From Deltaproteobacteria bacterium (GTDB lineage: Bacteria; Myxococcota_A; UBA9160; UBA4427), in assembly GCA_011051925.1 (NCBI GenBank), contig DRKE01000305.1, positions 1-5,711 of the forward strand: a stretch of 5,711 nt of DNA, written 5' to 3'. Within the stretch, counting starts at the first letter, position 1. Every line of letters begins with the position of its first letter. The position numbers were made by a program, and so were the translations under genes. This document shows, one piece after another, positions 1 through 5,349 of this stretch. The notes under the pieces were generated by a model, which made no database searches, had not been told where the DNA came from, and was given only the letters and a program-made list of their open reading frames with translations.

Positions 1-73
1 CGGGTCGATGGGATAGGTTCTGGATGCGGCCCGTCCCCGTCAGGATACCGGAGCGCGCGGCCGGCCACCCCGT

Positions 74-78
74 GAGGA
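74..78 (+). promoter_or_regulatory. Ribosome binding site of the hydrolase gene
   Basis: The purine run GAGGA ends three bases before the ATG at 82. The spacing is short but the match to the anti-Shine-Dalgarno is good. It supports 82 as the start. No convincing -35/-10 pair is visible in the 81 bases before the gene. Confidence 0.5.
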
Positions 79-81
79 ACC

Positions 82-810
82 ATGTCGCTGCCGATCCAGT
101 CCGAAGAAGTCGACCCCGGTCGTTTCCACCATCCCGAGCGGGCGGGCTCCCTTCCGGGTCTCGTCTTCGTGCATGACGTCTGGGGCCTCGGGCCCCACAG
201 CTTCGACCTTTCCCGGGACCTGGCGTCGGAGGGCTTCGCCGTCCTCGAGGTCGATCTCTACCGTGACCTCGCTGGACCGCCGACCGGCCATCCCGGAGCG
301 TTCATCCGCTCGCTCTCGGATCCACGGGTGCTTTCCGATCTCGAGGCCGGTGCCGACTGGCTGGCGGGCCAGTCGATCTGTCGGGGACGGAAGATCGGGA
401 TCGTCGGCGTCTGCATGGGGGGCACCTACGCCCTGCTCGCGGCCTGTCTTTCCGATCGGTTCTCGGCCGCGGCGCCCTTCTACGGCATCCTTTCCTACGA
501 AACGGGCATGCTCGCCGATCCCGAAGGTCGCGATCGCGAGAAGAAGCCGCATTCGCCCATCGAAGTCGCTGGCCGCCTGCGCGTGCCGTTGCGTGCTTCC
601 TTCGGCCTCGAGGACGAGTTCGTGCCCGTTTCCGACGTCGATGCGCTCGAGGCCGCGCTCGCCGGGGCCGGTCCGCGATTCTTCGTCGATCGCCATGCGG
701 GCGCGGGGCATGCCTTCCTGAACAAGACCCGACCCGATGCCTATCGACGCGAGGCTTCCGAGAAGGCCTGGGAGCGGGTGATTCCGTTCCTGCACGCCGA
801 ACTCGATTGA
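82..810 (+). CDS. Dienelactone hydrolase family protein (alpha/beta hydrolase)
   Basis: This 242-residue protein has the length and fold signature of the dienelactone hydrolase family (the carboxymethylenebutenolidase type acts on dienelactones in chloroaromatic breakdown). It is probably cytoplasmic, since no signal peptide or membrane segment is seen. The early strand LVFVHDVWGLG (27-37) is the family's first strand and loop. The nucleophile elbow is GVCMGG, with Cys111 in the place of the catalytic cysteine. The remaining triad members are best placed at Asp178 (FGLEDEFVP) and His210 (GAGHAF). The classical enzyme has a Glu after the first strand that holds the cysteine; here Asp32 sits there, a variant I recall from family relatives, so true dienelactone activity is uncertain. 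The ATG at 82 follows a GAGGA site and gives a normal N-terminus. The gene converges on the PAS gene with a 51-bp gap. The family call is firm but the substrate is unknown. Confidence 0.9.
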   Translation: MSLPIQSEEVDPGRFHHPERAGSLPGLVFVHDVWGLGPHSFDLSRDLASEGFAVLEVDLYRDLAGPPTGHPGAFIRSLSDPRVLSDLEAGADWLAGQSICRGRKIGIVGVCMGGTYALLAACLSDRFSAAAPFYGILSYETGMLADPEGRDREKKPHSPIEVAGRLRVPLRASFGLEDEFVPVSDVDALEAALAGAGPRFFVDRHAGAGHAFLNKTRPDAYRREASEKAWERVIPFLHAELD

Positions 811-861
811 AGACAGGAACGGTGTCCCCCGGTCACGACCACAGGGTGGATGGGATGGCTT

Positions 862-1644
862 CTACGCCCGAGGCCGGGCTTCGACGAGGGCTTCGACCAG
901 GGACTCGACCTTGGTGGCCGGACGGGCCAGGACGAGCGCCAGGGTGCGATTGCTGCGCAGATACCGTGTGGCGGAGGCCTCCAGTCGGAGCGGGCGTCCT
1001 TCCCGGTCCCGCATCGAGGCCAGGAAGACGAGACTCTCCTGGCCTTCCGCGATCGCGTCGAGCGACGTCCACCAGGGACCCTGGACCTCGGGCGGGACGA
1101 AGGCGTTGAATTCGATTCCGATCAGGGCGTCCCGCGCGACCCCGAGCGCGGCCCCGGCCGCGGGATTCGCATCGAGGATCTCTCCGGAATCGACGTCGAG
1201 GGCGAAATAGAGTTCCGAGACCCGATCGATGGCCGCCGTGATCGCACGTCGGGTCGCTCGCGGCCGGCCGCTCGTCTTGCGCTTCGTGCCGGTCGTCCGG
1301 ATCGAGAGGCGGAAGGCATCGAGCAGGGGGGCGAGCGCCGACGCGACCGCCTTTCGATCGGGGCCGGCAAGATCCGAAGCGGCCTCGGCCCAACAGGTGA
1401 GCAGCGCCATCACGCGGCGTTCATTCGGGCGCAATCCGTCGAGGACCGGTCGGGGGGCTTCGCCTCGCATGAGGGCAGTCGACGCAAACGTGCGGAATCG
1501 GCGCAGGGTTTCGGCCTCCGGTCCCGAGGCGGCCGGGGCGGCGGCACCGAGACGTTCCTGCATCATCCGTTCGATTTCGAGCCGCTGGGACATGAGCCAG
1601 GTGGCCATCTCACGATTCGCGCTTCCCGTGATCGATTCTTCCAT
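862..1644 (-). CDS. PAS domain-containing protein, no output domain seen
   Basis: The protein is 260 residues long. Residues about 138-240 read as a PAS domain: a first strand with LYFALDVDSGEILDANPAA (145-163), then GVARDALIGIEFNAFVPPE, a helix, and paired strands (SLVFLASMRDREGRPLRLEAS, then TLALVLAR). PAS domains sense ligands or redox state, or mediate protein contacts; no cofactor residue can be assigned by eye. Residues 1-115 are mostly helical and charged (for example LRPNERRVMALLTCWAEAA) and match no domain I recognise. A basic linker, KRKTSGRPRATRR (121-133), joins the two parts. There is no kinase, GGDEF, EAL or helix-turn-helix domain and no membrane segment, so it probably acts through a partner. 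It is divergent from the receiver-PilZ gene, which suggests shared control. The ATG at 1644 has no Shine-Dalgarno sequence; Met13 or Met18 are possible later starts but also lack good sites. Confidence 0.8.
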   Translation of the reverse strand: MEESITGSANREMATWLMSQRLEIERMMQERLGAAAPAASGPEAETLRRFRTFASTALMRGEAPRPVLDGLRPNERRVMALLTCWAEAASDLAGPDRKAVASALAPLLDAFRLSIRTTGTKRKTSGRPRATRRAITAAIDRVSELYFALDVDSGEILDANPAAGAALGVARDALIGIEFNAFVPPEVQGPWWTSLDAIAEGQESLVFLASMRDREGRPLRLEASATRYLRSNRTLALVLARPATKVESLVEALVEARPRA

Positions 1645-1650
1645 TCGGAC

Positions 1651-1656
1651 AAACTA
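1651..1656 (-). promoter_or_regulatory. Possible -10 element giving a leaderless PAS-gene transcript
   Basis: On the minus strand TAGTTT (pattern TANNNT) lies six bases before the ATG at 1644, the spacing expected when transcription starts at the A of the start codon. The absence of a Shine-Dalgarno sequence agrees with this. No -35 element with normal spacing was found; TTGCCG lies 21 bases upstream, which is too far. This is an inference from spacing only. Confidence 0.3.
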
Positions 1657-1682
1657 GCAGGCCATCCCGGAACCCCCCGGCA

Positions 1683-1702
1683 ATGGGCGGGATTTCGCCC
1701 AT
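1683..1702. promoter_or_regulatory. Perfect 7-bp inverted repeat in the PAS/PilZ divergent gap
   Basis: Arms ATGGGCG (1683-1689) and CGCCCAT (1696-1702) flank the spacer GGATTT. The repeat lies 38 bp before the PAS start and 108 bp before the PilZ start, where an operator for both genes could lie. It could equally form a small RNA hairpin. No binding family is recognised. Confidence 0.45.
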
Positions 1703-1810
1703 GGAATGTGAGAATGAAGGCAGGGTGGCCCTTTTCCCCCAGGGGCGCCCGAGGCCTTTTCGGGGTCGTATTCCCTCAATTCCGGAACGGGGCAATCCGA
1801 TCTTCCGGAT

Positions 1811-2467
1811 ATGCCCGATGCGCCCGCCTGGAAACGAACGATCGTCTACCACGCGCCCCTCGACGCCTTCGGTTCGAAGACGGATGTCATCCTGACCCGC
1901 CTCGGGTACAGGATGCTCTCACCCGAGGCCTTCGAGGCCGAACGTGAAAGCCATCCGGGCCTGGCCCCGGACATGCTTCTGGTCGATGAAAGGCGCCTGA
2001 CCGAGGTACCGATCCGGGACGGGGACGCCTCTGCGGTGCCGATCGTCCTCCTGACGGGTCGACAGGGCGCGACGGGCGCGGATCCGTGCGTCGTCGGTGC
2101 CGTGAAACGGCCGGCCGGGCTCCACGACCTCTATCGGTTGATGCAACAGGTCTTCGAGGACACGCCGCGTTCGACGCCACGGATCGCGACCCAGCTTCGG
2201 GCGCGATGCGTACAGGGGGATCGCGACTGGTCCGGTCGCGTCCTTTCGCTCTCCGAGAACGGTTGTCTGATCCGCAGCCCCGAGGCGATCCCCCTGGGCC
2301 AACGCCTCTGCCTCGAATTCTCGCTACCGCAGACAGGCTCGCTCTGCCTCGAAGCGGAGGCCGCCTACCAGTTGTTGCCGGACGTGGGCCTCGTGTTCAA
2401 CGCGATGGCCCCGACGGAGCGCGAGACGCTCGAACAGTTCGTCACACAGACGATCCTGTCCGCTTGA
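1811..2467 (+). CDS. Receiver-like domain fused to a C-terminal PilZ domain
   Basis: The protein is 218 residues long with two domains. Residues about 10-117 resemble a response-regulator receiver. PDMLLVDER puts Asp59 at the phosphoacceptor position, VPIVLLTG puts Thr82 at the switch position, and VKRP gives Lys99 and Pro101. The paired acidic residues expected after the first strand are absent (IVYHAP), so phosphorylation is doubtful although the Asp is kept. Residues about 118-215 are a PilZ domain, which binds cyclic di-GMP in known members. R120-STP-R124 fits the RxxxR motif and SLSENG (146-151) fits D/NxSxxG except that Ser replaces the first Asp/Asn. Cyclic di-GMP binding is therefore plausible but not certain. 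The protein is predicted cytoplasmic and would couple a phosphorelay or protein contact to a cyclic di-GMP response. The ATG at 1811 has only a weak purine stretch upstream. It is divergent from the PAS gene and converges on the aldolase. Confidence 0.85.
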   Translation: MPDAPAWKRTIVYHAPLDAFGSKTDVILTRLGYRMLSPEAFEAERESHPGLAPDMLLVDERRLTEVPIRDGDASAVPIVLLTGRQGATGADPCVVGAVKRPAGLHDLYRLMQQVFEDTPRSTPRIATQLRARCVQGDRDWSGRVLSLSENGCLIRSPEAIPLGQRLCLEFSLPQTGSLCLEAEAAYQLLPDVGLVFNAMAPTERETLEQFVTQTILSA

Positions 2468-2468
2468 G

Positions 2469-2487
2469 CGCGGGCGGAACACCCGCG
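2469..2487. terminator. GC-rich hairpin after the PilZ gene
   Basis: Arms CGCGGG (2469-2474) and CCCGCG (2482-2487) enclose a 7-base loop just after the PilZ stop, in the gap between convergent genes. There is no U-run on either strand, so it is not a classical intrinsic terminator; it may protect 3' ends or assist Rho-dependent ending. Confidence 0.35.
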
Positions 2488-2494
2488 AGTCCGT

Positions 2495-2506
2495 CGCCTT
2501 CGGGCG
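2495..2506 (+). terminator. C(UUCG)G tetraloop hairpin between convergent genes
   Basis: CGCC-TTCG-GGCG makes a four-pair stem capped by the very stable C(UUCG)G tetraloop when read on the plus strand. It lies 28 bases after the PilZ stop. The tetraloop is strand-specific, which points to a role in the PilZ transcript rather than the aldolase transcript. No U-tract follows. Confidence 0.35.
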
Positions 2507-2519
2507 CTGGCCGTTCCCG

Positions 2520-3440
2520 TCAGGCCTGGGCCCGGTAGAGATCCATCACCTGGTGCAGCAGCGCGATCGCCTCGTCCTTCGGGCGTTGGAATGCGTTCCG
2601 ACCCATGATGCTGCCGAAGCCGCCGCCCTCGGCGATGCCGCGGACCTCCTCGAGAACGCCATCGGTGCCCTTCGCCGCCCCGCCCGAGAAGATCACGATC
2701 CGCCGTCCGTCGAAGGTGCTCTGGACGACGTGCGCGACGCGTTCGGCGAGGCTCGAGATCGGGATGCCTTCCGCTTCGTAGACCTTTCGAGCGGCGTCCT
2801 GTTCGATCCGCTCGGTCGGGGGTTTCACCTTGATCACATGGGCCCCGAGCTGGGCGGCGATCTGTGCCGCATAGGCGATCACATCGATGGCCGTCTCGCC
2901 TTCCTTCGTGAGTCCCGACCCGCGCGGGTAGCTCCACAGGACGACGGCGAGACCGGCCGCTTTGGCCTCCTCGGCGATCTCACGGAACTCCATGTACATC
3001 TCGTTCCGTTCGGCCGAGCCCGGATAGATCGTGAAGCCGATCGCGGCGCAGCCGAGTCGGAGCGCGTCGTCGACGGAGCCCGTGACCGCCGGCTTGGGGT
3101 CGGGCGTCGAGAGCAGGCTCTCGCTGTTGTTGAGCTTCAGGATCGTCGGGATCCGGCCCGCGAAGATCCGTGCACCGGCTTCGAGGAACCCGAGCGGCGC
3201 TGCATAGGCGTTGCAGCCGGCGTCGATGGCCAGCTGGTAGTGATAGAGCGGGTCGTATCCCGGCGGATTCTTCGCGAAAGAGCGGGCCGGACCGTGCTCG
3301 AAGCCCTGATCGACGGGCAGGATCACCATCTTTCCGGTCCCGCCGAGGCGCCCGGTCTCGAGCATCCAACGCAGGTTCTTCAGGACACCCGGGTTGTCGG
3401 CGCCGTACCAGCCCAGAATCTCATCGACCCGATTCGTCAT
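2520..3440 (-). CDS. Class I fructose-bisphosphate aldolase, archaeal (DeoC/FbaB) type
   Basis: This 306-residue TIM-barrel aldolase cleaves fructose 1,6-bisphosphate to dihydroxyacetone phosphate and glyceraldehyde 3-phosphate (or the reverse) in cytoplasmic glycolysis or gluconeogenesis. Barrel landmarks in order are ILPVDQGFEHG (40-50), TILKLNN (99-105), GFTIYPGS (135-142), VVLWSYPRG (167-174), HVIKVKPP (201-208), VIFSGGAAKG (249-258) and IMGRNAF (278-284). The Schiff-base lysine is most likely Lys204, the first of IKVK, by analogy with the DeoC VKT motif; Lys206 is the alternative. The SGG and GR segments fit the phosphate-binding loops of the family. The reading frame stays open upstream, but the ATG at 3440 is preferred: the family-like sequence begins here and AAGAGGAG lies 10 bases upstream. 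The gene is divergent from prfC. Related DeoC/LacD-type enzymes such as 2-amino-3,7-dideoxy-D-threo-hept-6-ulosonate synthase share the fold, so substrate choice carries some doubt. Confidence 0.88.
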   Translation of the reverse strand: MTNRVDEILGWYGADNPGVLKNLRWMLETGRLGGTGKMVILPVDQGFEHGPARSFAKNPPGYDPLYHYQLAIDAGCNAYAAPLGFLEAGARIFAGRIPTILKLNNSESLLSTPDPKPAVTGSVDDALRLGCAAIGFTIYPGSAERNEMYMEFREIAEEAKAAGLAVVLWSYPRGSGLTKEGETAIDVIAYAAQIAAQLGAHVIKVKPPTERIEQDAARKVYEAEGIPISSLAERVAHVVQSTFDGRRIVIFSGGAAKGTDGVLEEVRGIAEGGGFGSIMGRNAFQRPKDEAIALLHQVMDLYRAQA

Positions 3441-3450
3441 GTCCGCTGCT

Positions 3451-3458
3451 CTCCTCTT
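3451..3458 (-). promoter_or_regulatory. Ribosome binding site of the aldolase gene
   Basis: AAGAGGAG on the minus strand lies 10 bases before the ATG at 3440. It fixes that start over the longer in-frame ATG at 3710, whose extra residues are low-complexity Arg/Pro/Gly sequence unlike any aldolase. Confidence 0.65.
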
Positions 3459-3523
3459 TGTCGGTCGGCGGTGGGCCGAGCAGGGTAGCGACCTCCGCCG
3501 TGGGCATCGACCATGAGGTGGCG

Positions 3524-3650
3524 CGAAGATTGGGTCCCGACGACCGGGTCGGGAAATCGTCGTTCCGGGGCCCCCTGCCGAGAACAGGCGTACCCGGATG
3601 TCGTGATCCGGGGGCCGTAGGGCTATCGTTGGCGGCGGACCCAATCTTCG
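3524..3650. repeat. Perfect 14-bp inverted repeat enclosing 99 bp
   Basis: The arms are CGAAGATTGGGTCC (3524-3537) and GGACCCAATCTTCG (3637-3650), with no mismatch. They lie in the non-coding gap between aldolase and prfC, with centres 113 bp apart (about 11 helical turns). Neither arm is palindromic alone. The bases just outside the arms (GAGGTGGCG and ATCCACCTC) do not form a target-site duplication. The repeat itself is certain; its role is open (see the RNA candidate at the same place). Confidence 0.9.
3524..3650 (+). ncRNA. Candidate structured RNA element or prfC leader, multi-branched
   Basis: If transcribed, the 14-bp outer repeat forms a closing stem. Inside it, CGACGA (3538-3543) pairs with TCGTCG (3557-3562) and begins at the base next to the stem. 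CCCGGAT (3593-3599) pairs with ATCCGGG (3606-3612) round a 6-base loop. GCCGT (3614-3618) pairs with GCGGC (3632-3636), ending at the base before the other stem arm. A weak CCTG/CAGG hairpin (3574-3577 with 3585-3588) is also possible. One U-G pair in the third helix becomes A-C on the other strand, a slight hint for the plus strand and hence a prfC leader ending 59 bases before its start. The first helix competes with CCCGAC/GTCGGG (3536-3541 with 3548-3553), an alternative fold that would break the end of the outer stem. No known riboswitch or RNA family consensus is recognised. The pairings are read directly; the function is inferred. Confidence 0.35.
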
Positions 3651-3658
3651 ATCCACCT

Positions 3659-3676
3659 CCCGGGTTCCACGCCGGG
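3659..3676 (+). other. Small hairpin in the prfC leader
   Basis: CCCGG (3659-3663) can pair with CCGGG (3672-3676) round an 8-base loop, between the larger inverted repeat and the prfC ribosome binding site. In G+C-rich DNA a 5-pair stem is common by chance, so it matters only as a possible extra helix of the leader. Confidence 0.2.
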
Positions 3677-3697
3677 GGGTTCCTTCCGTCTCCCTTC

Positions 3698-3702
3698 GAG
3701 GG
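3698..3702 (+). promoter_or_regulatory. Ribosome binding site selecting the TTG start of prfC
   Basis: GAGGG lies seven bases before the TTG at 3710. No ATG or GTG occurs in frame between the conserved GTPase N-terminus and the far upstream stretch, so this site with TTG explains the start best. Confidence 0.6.
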
Positions 3703-3709
3703 CCTCCCA

Positions 3710-5344
3710 TTGTCCGCTGAGCGCAGCCCCGACGAGATCCGCCGCGAGGTCCAGCGGCGGCGGACCTTCGCGATCATCTCGCATCCCGATGCGGGCAAGA
3801 CGACGTTGACGGAGAAGCTGCTGCTCTATGGGGGGGCCCTGCGCGAGGCCGGCGCCGTCCGGGCCCAGAAGGCGGCGCGGCATGCGACGAGCGACTGGCT
3901 CGAGCTCGAGAAACAGCGCGGGATCTCGGTCTCGAGTTCGGTCCTCAACTTCGAGTTCCGCGGCCATCGCGTCAACATCCTCGACACCCCGGGCCATCGT
4001 GATTTCAGCGAGGATACGTATCGGACGTTGATGGCGGCCGATAGCGCGGTCATGTTGATCGACGCCGCGCGAGGCGTGGAGGAACAGACGCGGAAGCTGT
4101 GCGAGGTGTGTCGTCTGCGTCGGATTCCGATCTTCACCTTCGTCAACAAGATGGACCGGCATGGGCGTGACCCGCTCGACATCATGGCCGAGATCGAGGA
4201 CGTCCTCGGGATGGACGTCGTGCCGGCGAACTGGCCCGTCGGTGCGGGCAGTGGTTTTCGGGGGATCTACGATCGCCTGGATTCCCGGCTCGTGCTCTTT
4301 TCCGGGGGCGAGCATGGGACCCATCGTGTGGATGAGCGGGTCATTCCGGGAAGACCGGATTCAAGGGCGATCGCCGAGGCGATGGGCCCCTTCGCCGAGG
4401 AGGTTCGCGAGGGGCTCGAACTGCTCGACGGTGCGGGCGCCGGACTCGATGCTTCGCTCGTCTCCGACGGCAGCCAGACCCCGATGTTCTTCGGGAGTGC
4501 GCTGACGAATTTCGGGGTGCAGCCCTTCCTGGAGCGGTTCCTCGAGCTGGCCCCCGCACCGGTTCCGCGTTCGAGCGGGGGACGGGGGATCGATCCCGTC
4601 GAGCACCCCTTTTCGGGGTTCGTCTTCAAGATCCAGGCGAACATGGATCCCGATCATCGCGATCGCGTCGCTTTCGTCCGCATCTGCTCGGGGCATTTCA
4701 TGAAGGGGCGACAGACGACGCACGTGCGGACGGGAAAGCCGATCCGATTGACGAATTCGACGCTGTTGATGGGCAAGGATCGGACGGAGGTCGAGGAGGC
4801 CTATGCCGGGGATGTCGTGGGTCTCTTCGATCCCGGGATCTTCCGGATCGGCGATACCCTGTCGGACGAGCCGGGCATCCAATATGCGGGGATCCCGGTC
4901 TTCGCGCCCGAGTCGTTCATGCGCGTCGAAGTCGCGGGCGTCCAGAAGCGCAAGGCCCTCGAAAAAGGCGTCGAACAGCTCGTCCAGGAGGGTGTCGTCC
5001 AGCTCTTCCGGGATCCCGAAGGGGGGTCGGCCAGCTGGATTCTCGGTGCGATGGGGCCCCTCCAGTTCGACGTGATGATCCATCGGCTGAAGACCGAATA
5101 CGGCGTCGGACTCACCCTCTCGCCCTTGCCCTACAAGATTGCTCGCTGGCCGCAGGCGGGTTTCCGGCCGGAGGATTTTCGCTATTCCGAGCGGATCCGG
5201 GTCGTCCGTGACCGGGACGATCGATGGGCGTTGTTGGCCCCCAGCGAATGGGATTTCCAGCGGCTGCTCGAACGGAACGAGACGCTCGTCCTGGCCGAGA
5301 CACCGGATCCCTCGCTCTTCGAGGGGGCCGGCTCCGCTCGCTGA
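3710..5344 (+). CDS. prfC: Peptide chain release factor 3 (RF3), translational GTPase
   Basis: RF3 is a cytoplasmic GTPase that removes RF1 and RF2 from the ribosome after termination and supports post-peptidyl quality control. From the TTG at 3710 the product is 544 residues, close to the about 529 of E. coli RF3, and it is collinear with that protein to its end. Visible GTPase motifs are SHPDAGKT (24-31, G1), GISVSSS (71-77, switch I), DTPGH (92-96, G3), NKMD (146-149, G4) and GSAL (262-265, G5). RF3 hallmarks are RRRTFAIISHPDAGKTTLTEK, SDWLELEKQRGIS, GFVFKIQANMDPDHRDRVAF and GAMGPLQFDV. E. coli has DTPGHED where this protein has DTPGHRD (Arg97). The ending LFEGAGSAR differs from E. coli and is likely lineage-specific. 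The product lacks EF-G domains III-V and has the RF3-specific C-terminus, so it is not EF-G. The gene stands alone, divergent from the aldolase, behind a leader with strong secondary structure. Confidence 0.95.
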   Translation: MSAERSPDEIRREVQRRRTFAIISHPDAGKTTLTEKLLLYGGALREAGAVRAQKAARHATSDWLELEKQRGISVSSSVLNFEFRGHRVNILDTPGHRDFSEDTYRTLMAADSAVMLIDAARGVEEQTRKLCEVCRLRRIPIFTFVNKMDRHGRDPLDIMAEIEDVLGMDVVPANWPVGAGSGFRGIYDRLDSRLVLFSGGEHGTHRVDERVIPGRPDSRAIAEAMGPFAEEVREGLELLDGAGAGLDASLVSDGSQTPMFFGSALTNFGVQPFLERFLELAPAPVPRSSGGRGIDPVEHPFSGFVFKIQANMDPDHRDRVAFVRICSGHFMKGRQTTHVRTGKPIRLTNSTLLMGKDRTEVEEAYAGDVVGLFDPGIFRIGDTLSDEPGIQYAGIPVFAPESFMRVEVAGVQKRKALEKGVEQLVQEGVVQLFRDPEGGSASWILGAMGPLQFDVMIHRLKTEYGVGLTLSPLPYKIARWPQAGFRPEDFRYSERIRVVRDRDDRWALLAPSEWDFQRLLERNETLVLAETPDPSLFEGAGSAR

Positions 5345-5349
5345 GCGGA
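5333..5349 (+). terminator. Hairpin spanning the prfC stop codon
   Basis: TCCGCTC (5333-5339) pairs perfectly with GAGCGGA (5343-5349) round the 3-base loop GCT; the TGA stop at 5342-5344 straddles the loop and the second arm. No U-run follows, so it is terminator-like only. It may shield the 3' end or affect termination at the stop. Confidence 0.35.

Noticed and set aside
1..75. Frame open from the window edge to a TGA at 73-75, possible end of an upstream gene
   Set aside because: Only 24 residues of Gly/Pro/Ser/Arg-rich sequence with no recognisable motif; it cannot be told from chance.
40..795. 251-residue minus-strand open frame opposite the hydrolase gene
   Set aside because: It lies entirely antisense to a protein with clear family motifs. 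Its Arg/Gly/Glu-rich composition is typical of shadow frames in G+C-rich DNA.
850..1947. 365-residue plus-strand open frame across the PAS gene and into the PilZ gene
   Set aside because: It is longer than the PAS gene, but it shows no domain, is rich in Arg and Gly, and overlaps two better-supported genes. The minus-strand PAS signature is decisive.
2553..3488. 311-residue plus-strand frame opposite the aldolase
   Set aside because: The aldolase motifs on the minus strand are unmistakable. This frame mirrors their codons and has no recognisable fold.
3601..3629. Sigma-70-like promoter for prfC (TCGTGA, 17 bp, TATCGT)
   Set aside because: Only three and four of six bases match. If real, it would place the RNA start after most of the structured element, so it is worth testing but is not called.
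3170..3709. 180-residue N-terminal extension of prfC
   Set aside because: The frame is open but low-complexity, runs antisense into the aldolase, and lies before the normal RF3 N-terminus.
3441..3710. 90-residue N-terminal extension of the aldolase to an ATG at 3710
   Set aside because: A good ribosome binding site and the family-like sequence begin at 3440. The extra sequence would overlap the inverted-repeat element.
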